The translations under genes and the position numbers were made by a program. Positions 1 through 11,263 of a DNA stretch of 64,000 nucleotides are shown here, piece by piece. The stretch comes from Nitzschia sp. pyKryTriq1 (lineage: Eukaryota > Bacillariophyta > Bacillariophyceae > Bacillariales > Bacillariaceae): the NCBI GenBank assembly GCA_956465555.1, contig OY101116.1:1984001-2048000 (forward strand). Reading direction: 5' to 3'. The first letter of the stretch is position 1. Each line of letters begins with the position of its first letter. The notes beneath the pieces were generated by a model. That model was not told the origin of the DNA and made no database searches. It saw nothing but the letters and a program-made list of their open reading frames with translations.

Positions 1-1
1 A

Positions 2-681
2 GCCTTCACCGCTGGATCTCTTCCAGGAGTCCGTGCTAGCCAGGTTGTGAGCTATGGATACGTTCCTTCGGGTTTCACTCCCGAACAGTACAAAAAGTTC
101 AAGGAGGCCGAGGCTAAGAAAAAGACCAAACAAAATCTCGGTGGATTGGGTCCTCGAGGGTTCAAGTCGCGATCTTTCCAGTCCTTCCAAGAAGCCCTCG
201 AGAGAGGAGAAGCTGAGCACTTGATGCCTGTTTTCAACGCAAAGGAGAAAGTGAAAAGAGGTGAACTGAAGGTCGAGGATATTCCGGTACGTATTACCAG
301 AACTTTTGATGTCATGTCGTTGGATCAGCTCTCCCAATTAAAAAATGATTTTCTTCGTGGCTCATGGATGGCGCTAATTTTCAGTACATGCAACGAGGAG
401 GATCCTGGGATAACACCGATGTGAAGGGAGCGAAGAAGGCTAGATGGCTCAAGTCCGACAAGGATTATGCCGCGGGTGGATACAAGAAAGAACAAAGTGT
501 CAGTATCTTCGGCTACGGGGAGGGTCTCGATTGGACTGGATCGCGAGCTAGATCACGACCTGAGAGCGCGCCTGGTGCAGCTCCCAAGTTCGGAAAGAAC
601 TACAAGGCACCCAATGTCAAGGACATAAAGAAGGGCCTCACCCCCGCTACCGAGAAGAAGAAGTTTTTTGGGCTCTTCTAA
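2..681 (+). CDS. 3' part of an unrecognised protein (start lies outside the window)
   Basis: Two exons are visible, 2-286 and 385-681, joined in phase 0 by a 98-bp intron with a GTACGT donor and a TTTTCAG acceptor. The reading frame is already open at the first bases, so the start and any targeting sequence lie upstream. The visible 193 residues are hydrophilic and rich in Lys, Gly and aromatics, with motifs such as YVPSGFTPEQYKKF, GGSWDNTDVKGAKKARW and a tail ending KKKFFGLF. There is no membrane segment and I do not recognise a family. Sustained coding character across a clean intron supports a real gene. A plastid or other organellar protein is possible but cannot be shown without the N-terminus. 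Confidence 0.75.
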
Positions 682-1448
682 ATTTGATTGATTGTCCAGT
701 TTCTATGCCCGTTAGAAGTAAAGACTTGTCTACTGACTGTAGGTTACGGAGAGATCGAAACAAGTAGCGTACTCGCGATGACGATACAAGAGAATTCTAC
801 TACCGGTAGCAACGAAGACTTGGTCACTAGATATACGTATACTCTACTAGAGAGCGAGCAGGATCGTAGCACCGAAGGCTGTTTTCTAGTACAGTATGTT
901 TCTCCGTACTTGTACGGAATCACAAGGAGGATCCTGATGCAGGTTCTGTGTGCATCAGCAAGGTCTTGCTGTACGCAGGTATTTGGTTGCAGCTACACGA
1001 CTGAGGAGTCGCTCTTTAGTGCGATACTGTACGAAACTAAGAGCAAGAATATTAGTAGAGTAGAGATTTCACTGTCCACTCCTCCTACGAATAGTAGTAG
1101 GTCTACTTTGCTCTCTTTTCTTCGGTACTTGTAGTGTAGTAAAGACAGGATGAGTACAAGTTTTTTAATGTTACGATGAACGAAGACAGGCGTCTGGCCG
1201 ACGCTCCAAAAGATTTCATCACCGATGAGGCCGACGGCTGACGCACATCAGCCGGCCACCAAGAGATCTTTCAACATCATCGGCATCGGCTTTTTCGAAG
1301 TCCATATTCATGTGTTACTTCTTTACCAATACCGCACATCCCTCAGATCTGTTTATGCTACAAGGCAGAGATCACAACAAAATACAAGTCGAATTGTCTC
1401 TACTATCTGACGCGGTCTTCTGACTTGTTCCCTCAAGAATTTGGTGCG
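682..1448. other. intergenic, 767 bp, no gene seen
   Basis: This stretch lies between the first gene and the ketopantoate reductase gene. It holds scattered GTAC tetranucleotides (for example around 898-918) and TCTACT/AGTAGA words near 840-860 and 1055-1110. A 148-codon open frame at 688-1134 begins at a non-ATG codon and shows no protein-like composition, so I do not call it. The last part should contain the promoter and 5' leader of the next gene, but no specific element is identifiable. Confidence 0.6.
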
Positions 1449-2693
1449 ATGATGCTGACATGGCCGAAGTTTTCTCTCTTGTTGGCGTCGTTCCACGCGA
1501 TGATTTTGGGGGTGTCATGTTTTATGGAGGCACAGCAACGCCATATTGCTCGGGATTCGTTCACTTCTTATCATAGCTCCGAGCTAAAGGCGACCCCGAA
1601 ACCTTCCATTGGAATAGTCGGCTCAGGAGCCGTGGGAGGTTACTATGGAGCAAGGCTATGGGAATCCGGTTTGTACGACGTCAAGTTCTTCATGAGAGGC
1701 GATCACTACGAAGAAAGTAAAGCCAATGGTCTTAATGTAACTTCGGTCCATGGCGACATTTTTATTCCACCCGGCGAGCTTCAAGTTTTCAGCGACACGA
1801 ACGAAATGGGCATGGTCGATTGGGTTATCGTGGCAATCAAATCTACTGCTCTAGATTCAATACCAGGTTTGATTTCCCCCCTTCTGGAACCTGGGCAGAC
1901 ACGCGTTTTGGCGATCATGAACGGCTTGATAGAAGACGACCTGATAGATCAGCTGAAAAAATACCATGGTGAGAATGTCGAAGACGAGCACATTCGATGC
2001 TGTGGAGCGGTGTACGGTGGCATGGCGTTGGTGTGTTCGAATCGCCTCGGGCCAGGAAGAATTGATCACACCTACGCTGGATTGCTGAGCAGTGGGGTTG
2101 CTGCGCATGCACAAGCACTAACCACGGAAGAGAATCGAGCAGCTTTTGAAGAACTCTGGAGGGAAGTTCAAATCGAAACAGTCTACGAACCTTCCCTTCT
2201 AGGTGGACGGTGGAGAAAGGTATGTGAAAATGGGGTTTCAAATTCAACTTGCCCACAATAATCTTGCCACGAACTGACCTCTTTGCTCTTTCTCACCCAG
2301 AACTGCTGGAATCTACCTTTCAACGGTATCTCAGTTGCAATGGGAGGCATCACTGTTGACAAAATTGTAACCGATGAAGGGTTGAGACGACTTGCCCACC
2401 TAGTGATGGACGAAACGATTGCAGCCGCAAATGCCGATTTACGAAAACACGGTTTTGATGAATCCTTTTATCTAGGCGAAGCCGACAAGAAACAAATGTT
2501 TGAGTTGAGCGATGGTATGGGTCCGTACAGAACGTCTACTATGATTGACTTTGTCGAGAGCCGTCCAATGGAAGTGAAATATTTATTCCGGAAACCGGTG
2601 GAGAGGGCTTCAGCGCTCGGGGTCGCAGTTCCCCACCTTGAAACACTAGTTATGCAAATCGAAGCTCTGCAGAGATTTAACAATCTGTTCTAA
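1449..2693 (+). CDS. 2-dehydropantoate 2-reductase-like (ApbA/PanE family)
   Basis: Exons 1449-2219 and 2301-2693 are joined in phase 0 (81-bp intron) and give 387 residues. The Rossmann motif GIVGSGAVGGYYG starts near residue 54. Later landmarks fit the ApbA/KPR family: AIKSTALDS, the helical C-terminal start WRKNCWNLPFNG with the likely catalytic Lys and Asn, and S-D-R-E spacing in STMIDFVESRPMEVKYL. The family reduces 2-dehydropantoate to pantoate with NADPH in pantothenate/CoA synthesis, though paralogs act on other 2-oxo acids. ATG 1449 is the first ATG in frame; the open frame upstream has only TTG. The first ~25 residues are hydrophobic and end VSC|F, which could be a signal peptide of a plastid presequence, but the A|F motif is imperfect. 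The intron falls just after the presumed catalytic Lys. Confidence 0.85.
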
Positions 2694-2712
2694 ACTTGTT
2701 ACTGACAAGAGC

Positions 2713-5201
2713 TCACTTTTTTGGTCCAGCTTTGTTTTTTCCGCGTCCAAAAATGCGGAAGCCCTTTTTCTTATCTTGATCTTTTGAGGGCTGTCTATTC
2801 GGTTGCACAAAGGAGTCTGTTTCAATACCGGGAAGAGTAAGAATGTTGTCACTGGTCATATCCAAGTCGAAACTAGGCCCATCCAAAGCCATCCGTGAAT
2901 TCCGGCTTGGGCGAAACGGTCCAATGTATCTTAGAAAAACCAATTCGATGCAGTTCTTGGATGGAGAATTTGAAATCATGTCACAAATATCATCAACCTT
3001 CATTCGGAAACAACTTTCACCGTTTATGGCAGCTAGCTGATCACCGACCTCGACTCCGCCACTCCGAGCTGCACTTCCGTCGGGGGCTACTTTAGTCACG
3101 AAACACCCACCGTCGTTTTCCAAGAAAATCACTTCGCATAGGAAAACGATCATAAAAACGTGAGGAAGTTTCCTGACTGACGTCCACCGAATCCACCAAG
3201 TACTGTACTTACATCCCAGAGGAAGTTTTAATTCCACCACGCTGATCTGCACGTCGTCGTGCAAGGAAATACGACCGGAATCGTCGAATTCAACACCCTG
3301 CGCGCGGTGGAGCGATTTGGCTGCATGTAGTGCAAGCTGTGTCACCCGAGGATCCTCGTCGATGTGGTCTAGAGAAAACGGAAGATTGATCCGTTCTTCG
3401 ATGGTCTCTTTCGAAGAAGAATCATTCTGAATTTCGTTGCCCAGTGGCAACGATCCATTCGACCCCTTCGATGAGTCTTTTGACCCGGAGTTGGCATGCG
3501 CCTAGGAAAGCATGGTGAATTGAGACAATGTTTGCCAGCAAGAACAAACTCCACCGACACAAGATTAAAGCTTACCTCGATTAGTTCGCCGTACTGGCCA
3601 TATATCATATCTTGAGCATTATCAAATGCATCTGTTAGCGCAGGCTTCCGTTGCAGTTCATCAGGGGTGATCCTTCCAGTACATGTCTCGAAAGGGAAGG
3701 CAGAATCGGAACACATATTATCTGCTGAGTCTTGCCGTTGAGATTTGGAGGTTGTTCCTGCAGGAACCTTCTTTTCTTCCGATGTGAAGCCCAAAGCAGA
3801 TGATACGGCGGCCACACCGCTATCTAAAAATCCCCATAAAGCAGCCTCTGCATCACTTAGATCATTCAGAGTTTTCTTCGGCACAGCTGTTGCATTTGGT
3901 TTGTTGGGTTTCTTGGTGCCACTCGTGGTGCTTCGCGTACGCTGCTTTGGGGGAACTGTACGTGCTGGGGGCTCGATCGCCTTCTTGGTTTCTGGCGCGA
4001 CTACTGTCTTTGCCTCTCGCAATTTGGAAACAGCGGCGAGGTCGTCATCGCTTCCCTCGGATGTTTCTATCCTCATTCTGCTTCCTTCTGAATCAGGATC
4101 CAAAAGACGCTTTTTCACTTCATGCTTGTACATGTACTTTCTCCGTCCTGGCTGACTGTTCTTTCCATTCCCAATAAAGAAGATATCTTTGATCATATCT
4201 TCAACTTCACTCTCAAGAGTCTTGGTATATTCAGAGTTAAGACTTTTCTCGTCACCGCTGACACCCGTCTCGTTCTCATCCGTCACCTCGTCAACGTGAG
4301 GCTCGAAGTACTGCACAGTGTCAGCGGCACGGAACGATACGTTGTTGGCAGCCCGTGGAACTTCAGGGTCGCGCTTGGAACGTAGACTGGAATTCTTCTT
4401 TTGACGCGACTTCCACGCATGTTGAGTTCGTTCCTGCAAACTGTTCGGGGACCGTCTCTTGTCCTTAGTGCTCTCGATCGATGTATCATCTACTTCAAGA
4501 CTATTCACTGTACGGCGACGAACCCTGTGGGTAACCTTTACAGGCCTTCTTCCCTCGTCGGGGAATTGCACGGCAACCTCGTTAGCTTCTTCGAAGGAGA
4601 GTGCACCCCCCTTCTGGTCATGATCGTCTAGATCGTGCTCTGGATGTTCGTCTTCAACAACACTACTTTTCGACGGCTGTGCGTTGATCTCATGCAACGT
4701 CGGATCGTCTTGCTCGCCCCCTCGAGATACCATCATAATGGAAGGATCGCTAAAGCGAGGTCCACGGATTGTAAAGTGAGGTTGACTAGGAGATTGCTTT
4801 TTGAAAACCCCTGGCTTCACCCTTTCAGGACTACTTTCCCAAACTGATTCAAAAGAAGTTTCTTGTTCGGTACTACCAGTACTTGTATGCCGATCAATCG
4901 AAGATTTACTTTCCATGCTTACTCGCCATCCGGGCTCTGGCTCGCGCTTTGCTTCGTTCACCAAATCAAAAGGCATGTCATCGTCTTGGGTTACGGATGC
5001 AACCAAATTTCGTGCGTGGACGGATTGCCTCGGCCTGTTTTCAATATTGCTGGCCTGTCGAGATAAAACCGCAGGCGGGTCTGCTGTGACGAAATGTTGA
5101 CGGACACGCAAACTAGTTTTCGCTGAATCATCCCACGGTTGCCTTGCTGGCTTGTTCATACCATAGTGATTGTTTCGTTCCAGAGTGGAAACAGGAGTCA
5201 T
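2713..5201 (-). CDS. large disordered protein with a C-terminal PDZ domain
   Basis: Three exons on the minus strand (5201-3576, 3501-3213, 3131-2713) with introns of 74 and 81 bp give 777 residues. The first ~540 residues are charged, Ser/Lys/Asp-rich and probably disordered. A PDZ domain occupies roughly residues 628-710: the carboxylate-binding loop region LPLGLIF, then NDGGCFVTKVAPDGSAARSG and VEVGDQLAAING. The second intron splits the LPLG loop in phase 1, and joining across it restores a normal PDZ strand. The C-terminus is basic (KKGFRIFGRGKNK). PDZ domains usually bind C-terminal peptides and act as scaffolds; the partner is unknown. The ends of this gene and the upstream (+) reductase gene nearly meet (2693/2713). 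Confidence 0.82.
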
Positions 5202-6109
5202 TTTTTGTTGTTGCCGGAAAAGGTTGTCGCTTTTCAGTCAGTATTCCACAGGTCCACCACACGCAGCTTATGTCCGAAACAAACAGTCAGTCCTCGTTTC
5301 CAATCTCTCGGCAAAAAAATAATTGTCCTACGAAGTACTAGACACAAACTCTCCTTCAATGGAATGAGGTGACGATGTGTTGCAACCTGTCCGTCCCTCT
5401 TTTGAACCTCGAAATAGGATGGTGGGAGTTTTCATTGCCGCCAATATGCATGTGGAATGGAATTTCCGAGGTCGGCCACGTTGGTATTTAGAGAGTACAA
5501 GGACTAGATAATCAGCGATGATATACATACTTGTAGATACATAAATGAATACTAATCCCACTTATTATCCGATATTGATCGGTTGAACGGTTGATTGAAC
5601 CCAAACAACGTCGCATTTACATAGGCTTCGACATCGACATGCTCGTCAGATGCGAGGATGTCGAGCCCATTCGGGCGAGCGTTTGGCGGAACGAACGTTC
5701 CCGAACAGAACAGATAGACTACTGAATAATAACGCGACGACGATGATGGCTCTTGAATTTGTACTTGTACAGTACCAGGTACCGTAATTGTACACTACGA
5801 TGTACAAGTACTGTACCGGTACTATGTACTGGTATTGTAAAAGTACAAGTACTGTACTGTAGTCTCTCCCTCTCTCTACTCTAGTAGAGTAGAGTGGCCA
5901 AAGAACTACCCCCCGTACCAGCTAGTCAGGTCCCGTAACAGATAAGAGATACAGCAGTACTAATTCTTGTCGCTGTTTAAGAGAGGCTGCTTTTGTCGAG
6001 TTAGAATAAGGAGTGCTGAAACAAAAAGCCTCTGCTGCTAGAATAGTACTCGCACCGCAGAGTCTATCATAATAAGCATCTCATGTCCCTTCGTTGTTAA
6101 CCTCTTGGG
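5202..6109. other. gene-free repeat-rich region
   Basis: Upstream of the first PDZ gene. No credible coding frame is present on either strand. It contains a dense GTAC island (5761-5857, listed separately) and an AGTAGAG/CTCTACT run near 5868-5895. Short open frames here are non-coding by composition. Confidence 0.6.
5761..5857. repeat. GTAC-rich island
   Basis: By eye about 13 GTAC tetranucleotides lie within about 97 bp, against well under one expected by chance. They are separated by 1-8 bases and form overlapping palindromes such as AAGTACAAGTACTGTAC and GGTACC. Similar islands recur between most genes of the window. Function is unknown. Confidence 0.85.
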
Positions 6110-6397
6110 ACAAAAGATAACGAGGCTTCCTAGCCATCAGAAACTCCCCCGCGTGTGTCCTCACGGCGAGTGCACGTAGTATCATGGAGCCAACTCTTGC
6201 TCTCTCGATCCGTTGAGAGAGGGTCCACTCAGTCGCCAGTCCTTGGCACCGCTCTTTTGTCTGATCGACCGACTCATGCGGTTAACATCCCGGACCCTAC
6301 GAGATGATTCGAACCACAGACCTCAAGAAGGGACCACTCCGTCATGAAACGTGTTAGAAATCTGCGTCTCTTCATAGTTTTATAGATAATATTGCAT
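6110..6397 (-). mobile_element. candidate tRNA-derived SINE, copy 1
   Basis: About 290 bp that is repeated at 6506-6801 with clear but imperfect identity. Read on the minus strand it has a Pol III A-box-like word TGACGGAGTGG (6344-6334) and a B-box-like word GGTTCGAATC (6315-6306) with 29 nt between starts. The homology ends at a run of four T on the minus strand (6115-6112), a possible Pol III terminator. A hairpin CTCTCTCGA-TCCG-TTGAGAGAG lies at 6200-6221. It does not fold as an intact tRNA (the T stem does not pair). SINE is an inference; a duplicated structured RNA gene is the alternative. Confidence 0.45.
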
Positions 6398-6398
6398 C

Positions 6399-6476
6399 TG
6401 GTGGTTCTCGCCGTCCACCACCAGAATCTTATTATTGTGGTGGTTCTCGCCGTCTACCACCAGAATCTTATTATCT
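6399..6476. repeat. 39-bp tandem repeat, two units, each a hairpin
   Basis: Two adjacent units of period 39 start at 6399 and 6438. Each contains an inverted repeat, GGTGGT paired with ACCACC around an 11-nt loop (TCTCGCCGTCC in the first unit). They lie exactly between the two SINE-like copies. The loop differs by one base between units while the stems are kept. Confidence 0.8.
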
Positions 6477-6505
6477 ATCTTATCTTCTCCTTTGCTGCCG
6501 GTAGA

Positions 6506-6801
6506 ACAAAAGATGACGAGGCTTCGAGCCATCAGAAACTCCCCCGGGTGAAGCGTTGCTGTCACGAACGAGTGCACGTGCAATCATGGAGCCATCGGTT
6601 GCTCTCTCGATCCGTCGAGAGAGGGCCACTCAGTACTCGGTGCTTCGGTACTGCTCTTGGATCTGATCGACCGACTCGTGCGGTAACATCCCGGGCCCAG
6701 ACGGGATGGTTCGAACCACAGACCTCAAGAAAGGACCACTCAGTCATGAAGCGTGTTAGCAAACTATCTTGTTTTATAATTTACAATATCAATATTGCAT
6801 G
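6506..6801 (-). mobile_element. candidate tRNA-derived SINE, copy 2
   Basis: Second copy of the unit at 6110-6397, same orientation. Minus-strand A-box-like word TGACTGAGTGG (6746-6736) and B-box-like GGTTCGAACC (6717-6708), again 29 nt apart. The run of four T is at 6511-6508. Hairpins are kept: CTCTCTCGA-TCCG-TCGAGAGAG at 6602-6623 and CATCCCG/CGGGATG near 6687-6708. Both copies share the outer words AATATTGCAT and ACAAAAGAT. Divergence between copies suggests an old duplication or two insertions. Confidence 0.45.
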
Positions 6802-7450
6802 AAGAGGACGACGATGATGATTTGTCTACCCTACAGTACAACTAGAGTTGCTAGAATAGTCTACCTGTAAAACTAAAAAATAATGGTTGTCTTTTCTAGC
6901 TACTGCTACTAGAGAGTCTTCGTAGTCTCCACTCTCTACTCCAGAGAGTAGAGTAGAGAGAGAGAGAGAGCTAGTAGAATATCTTTTTCCACCGACGAAA
7001 TAAGCCTTTCGTATTCCTTCTTGAGGATGTACTAGATCAATTTGAATCAGCTGAGAGCTACAACACGAACAGTGGAGAGAGGCGGCTAAAATTTTACAAG
7101 CGCTTGGCGAAGACTGTTCAGCAACGCGATGATGCCACTGTGCTGGGACAGACAGCGGGCCGCTTGGCGGAGTCGTTGGTTCTTGAACAAGTACACAATT
7201 CGACGGAATCGATGGACAAGGAGTGGAATTCAGCTCAGAGGTTAAACAAAAAAGGCGTGGCATGGTATGATTAGGACCGGTGCCAAATGCGCACGAGTCC
7301 TACCAGTCCAATTTGTAACTCTAGCTGCTTTCTTACAATACAGTAGTAGGAGGAGTAGTAGCGAGAGTGCAACTGCCCCAAAGCCCAGGGATATGCTCGT
7401 AGCTATTGCAACTACGAGCACTCTCTACTAGCTTTAGCTCTACTCTCTAC

Positions 7451-7484
<34 letters not shown>

Positions 7485-7694
7485 TCATAGAGATTCAGTC
7501 AACACAAGTCATAGAGATTCAGTCAACAGAAGTTCGAAACGCGCAGCTGTACTCCTAGTAGAACGTGCATTGTGTTCATCATAATGATCAGCACTCCTCT
7601 GACTTCGCATGATACAACAAAACTAATAAAGTGAAACTCACAGATCGATAAAACATGAATTTATAACACTGGTCTTAAGGCTGACCAAGTAATC
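6802..7694. other. gene-free region with simple repeats
   Basis: Downstream of the minus-strand PDZ gene at 7695-10425. Contains AGAGTAGAG runs near 6940-6975, a long (AG)n tract at about 7452-7481, and a 24-bp tandem duplication (AGTCATAGAGATTCAGTCAA) starting at 7483 and 7507. A 145-codon minus-strand frame at 6826-7263 has no protein-like character and is not called. Confidence 0.6.
7452..7530. repeat. (AG)n microsatellite followed by a 24-bp direct repeat
   Basis: About 30 bp of AG dinucleotide at 7452-7481, then two copies of a 24-bp unit beginning AGTCATAGAG at 7483 and 7507. Likely slippage products. Confidence 0.85.
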
Positions 7695-10425
7695 CTAGAT
7701 AGACAAATCGCCGTTCTTTTGCTTTCGTGCCATTGGCGAACGAAGTCCTCGGGATCTGGAACTCGTTCGTTCCGTGGTGGACTTGTCGTCCTTGCCCTTT
7801 TTTCCTTTCTTCCCGCCAAATAGACCCCCGAATAGACCCTTCTTCTTCTTTTTTCCCTCGCCCATATCTGGTGTAGGTGGGGGTTTGGCTTTATGAGAAG
7901 AAGGTGTGGCGGGCATGTGATGACCATCAATCATCTTTCCGTCCATTGCGGCTGGTGTTGAAGATAGTGCAGATTCGTGTGTCTAAAGGAGAAGAATGCG
8001 AGAAATATGGTTAGAGTCTTGAGGACGAATGTCGAGTGCTACACTTTGCTCTTCCCATCTTGACACTTACAGATATTTGTTTCAGTACACCGGCAGACAC
8101 CAGTTGTGCTTCCCCGGCCGGAGTCGACACCCCACTCATCGATGAAATATCGTCAGTGATAGGTGGCTGGGCTGCCATTGGCGTGACGGGGGGCATGTCT
8201 CCTCCCATGTCCATGTCCCCAAGATTCCTCTGAGCATTTGCAGAGTTCCGCAAGAAGGACGGTAAGTTTCCTGCGTTTTCCTTTTCTCGGTTCGCTTTGA
8301 TAAGAGCCTTGGTCTCCAAAAGTTCGAGCAGGACGGCCTCACGTCCTTCGTAGGCCCGCATGATGGTAGAAACGCGATCAATTTGACCAGGTACGGAAGT
8401 CTTTCCATACACATAGTTGAGCAGCTCCGATACTTGGGCAATCACTGCCGGGGAAGTACCATCAATGGAATCGCCGGAGTAGTCGGATCCACTTTCTTCT
8501 TCTTGGTGATCATCTTCCGGATCGGCTTCCTTACTTTCCTTCTCGGGCCATTCGGTCGGATTAAAGTCATTTTGGATTCGCTCCCTTGCCGCTTCCACGT
8601 TATTTCTAGCATGAGCGCTATCTTTCTCTTTTCTGACAGCTTCTTCAAAATCACCTTCTTCCTCTTCCTTGTTGTAGCGGACAGAGAGCTTTTGCACAAG
8701 GTGGTCCTCGCGACCCTTGTACTTGGCAAGCAGTTTGTCAAGTAGTCGCACCTTCTCAGGTTCGTGTTCTTGCAACAAACCTTTCACGACAAAGGTATAA
8801 AACCGCAATGGATCATTTTGGATAGTTTGGTCTCTCGAGAAACCAAAATCAAGTGGATAATCTTTGCCAAAGTTGTCAATAATTTCATCAGGTACCGCAG
8901 GAGTGGGGGCCGATACCCTTTGCGCCGTAATTTGAGCTTGCCGTTGCTTCTCAATGAGAAGCGAAGGTCCGCCTAGACTCTCCATGACGGAGACATCAGC
9001 ACCTTGATCGAATTCGTCGTATTCCACCTCCCGGATGGGAGCCGGGTTCCCTTCGTCGTCCGTTTCTTCAGGGATGTTGGTGCCTACGGGATTGGGTTCT
9101 GGATTAGGGGCAAGACCAAGGGGAGGAATAACAGCCTCAGGCTCAGCAGCCATGTTCATGTGCTTTGCTCGTTCTGCAGTGTCCATCGTTTCCAAGGTGT
9201 TGTCGTCCTCGTACTTCTTGGTTTTGTCAGGGGTGGGCGTTCGCTTCGTTGTTTCCTTGGGCGGCGGCGAAAGGCGAGTGCTGTCCTTGTCTCGGACTTT
9301 GCGCTTGTCTTCGAGCGTGTCGTCCTCCGTCTCTTGGTAGGTCGAGGAGTCGTCATCGTCTCGATTTTGGCCTTTTGCTTTTTTGGCCTTGCCTTTCGCC
9401 TTCGACTTTCGATGATCCTCGGACTCGTAGGTCACATAGGTAGAGTCATCGCGAGAGGCAAATGTCTCATCGTCATCGGAATAGTAATCATCGTCACCCC
9501 GTCTTCTATCGCGACACACAGAGTCAGGGTTGGCGCAAATGGTATCAATCAGGATATCCAAAAAGGACTCTGTTTCGTAAGGGTCCTTTCTGCGTCCCTT
9601 CTTTTTCCCTTTACGGTAATCGACGTCTTCAGACTGAAGTGTCTCGTCGTCGTCCCGGTACTTGGGCCGGCCGCGAGGTGTCTTTTTGTCCTTGGGTTTA
9701 CCTTCCTTCTTTTTGCCGTCCTTTTTCTTACGCGTATCATCGTCTACCCACTTGACACCGGGTCCGGTGCTAGTGACGGCGGAAGGCGTCTTAATACCAG
9801 CGCGTTCCTTCAAGGTTTCCTTGTTCGGACGCCGAAACAGGAGATTCACTTCCTCCGGATCTGCTTCAATGATAAAGTCCATGATTTCATCAAAGGTTAG
9901 TCGACTCATCGTCTTATCATTGATCGATAAGAGCTCGTCCCCTACTTCGAGTTTACGGGAAAGAGCGGCAGCTCCGGTGCGGGGCAGGTCGCATATACGG
10001 ACTCCGCGCTGAACAGTGGGAGCATTGGGATCGTACATGGGTTCAAACACAATGCCCATGGGCTTTCGGAGAGTGAGACGAATCAAACCGGACTGCGTGA
10101 CAGCGCCGCCTGCAGGGTTCGGGGAACTTGACATTCCAGAGTCTGGTGGGTTCTGGAAGGAATCGTAACGATTAGGCGTCGATGATCTGTTTGCATAGTG
10201 AGCTGCCGCATTGCCGCCCGCCAACTTGGCAGCGGCCCCTGGAGAGGGTCCACGGCCCGGTGCTGGCGAGGCCGTTCGGACGCCACCTCTAGTGTTATTC
10301 ATGGCCGGAGTTACACTTCTATAGTTCGAGCTCTCCACACTGGTGTTCCTAGGGTCCTGCCACTGTGCTGCTCCTGGCTGTGGGTCTAATGCGGACTGTG
10401 GTGGACCTGTATAAGGAGTCGCCAT
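7695..10425 (-). CDS. PDZ-domain protein with long charged region and Lys-rich tail
   Basis: Two exons, 10425-8071 and 7982-7695, joined in phase 0 by an 88-bp intron, give 880 residues. I chose ATG 10425 (MATPYTGPP); the frame extends to a GTG at 10515 but no earlier ATG exists. A PDZ domain lies near residues 112-200: KPMGIVFEPMYD, GVRICDLPRTGAAALSRKLEVGDEL, then LTFDEIMDFI and VNLLFRRP. It is followed by several hundred Lys/Asp/Glu-rich, probably disordered residues. The C-terminus has GKKKKKGLFGGLFGGKKGKK. The architecture is the mirror of the PDZ gene at 2713-5201, where PDZ is C-terminal. Function and ligand are unknown; a scaffold role is the family-level inference. Confidence 0.82.
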
Positions 10426-11263
10426 CGTCGCATATCGAATGTAACAAGGATGGAATTTGCTCCTCTCACACAATTTGGCGGAGCGAGTGGACCCAAGGGG
10501 AACGTTGGCTGTCACTTTTGAATGATATCTTCAGATTTGAAGATAGCATTCGGTACCGCATTATAGAGCCCATTGAATGACAATATGTGTTTGAGTCCGG
10601 CCGGCGTGACTCTTTTAGCGAATTCGTGGTTACATTGGATTTTAGCGAATCAGTTGACCACTGCGACCAATCAAAGACATCTTCCCTTACAAGACCGGAC
10701 CGAGCGCCAGCCGATGAAATTTTGAAAGAACGCGAGGCGGGAAATGTGACGCGCACGCTCCGCCTGAATATATTCGTACGAAGCCGTTTTAGTACGGTTA
10801 GCATACCTATGCAACTCCATAGCATAGGCAGCGAGTTCATGTACACACACGCACGCGACGCAAGCGCACGAGCGACTCAGCGCGTGTGTTGCGAAGTCTC
10901 TAGTCTGATAAGTCGTACGAGTTACGAATGTTTCGTTTTCCAAATTATGATCCTATTTTATCTGTCTACTTTCTGCTTTTATGAATGTTCGAGGTGGCCC
11001 CATGGGCCTGTTCCACATGGTTTCCATGGGCCTTTAACTCGTGCTTCGTTGGGCCTTTAACTCTTGCTTCGTTGGGCCCAGAGCTTGTTACAAACTCTCG
11101 TGTCTCTTTAGCGTAATGTCCGCTTACTAAAATTATGAGCACTTCTACTCTACTATCTTCTTCTCATGTACTTTCGGTCAAACGTGTGTCGTTCTTCATA
11201 TCGTTTCTCCGATGTTCTCCGGGGGTCTTCGATTCTCTCCGAATCCTTCAGAATTATACAGAA
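10426..11263. other. intergenic, no gene seen
   Basis: Upstream of the second PDZ gene. It holds an imperfect short tandem repeat at about 11030-11078 (GGGCCTTTAACTCNTGCTTCGTT repeated) that may be non-coding sequence of the neighbouring copia fossil. The promoter of the PDZ gene must lie in its first part. Confidence 0.5.

Noticed and set aside
688-1134. 148-codon plus-strand frame
   Set aside because: Non-ATG start, contains GTAC and AGTAG words, no domain-like composition, adjacent to a gene end.
6306-6345. tRNA gene suggested by GGTTCGAAxC words at 6306 and 6708
   Set aside because: The T stem does not pair in either direction, the A to B box distance (29 nt) is too short for a tRNA, and no acceptor stem can be drawn. 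A SINE-type promoter fits better.
6826-7263. 145-codon minus-strand frame
   Set aside because: Runs through AGAG simple repeats and has no conserved motif or splice partner.
9004-9900. 298-codon plus-strand frame opposite the second PDZ gene
   Set aside because: Shadow of the Lys/Asp-rich coding strand; hydrophobic only because the other strand is charged.
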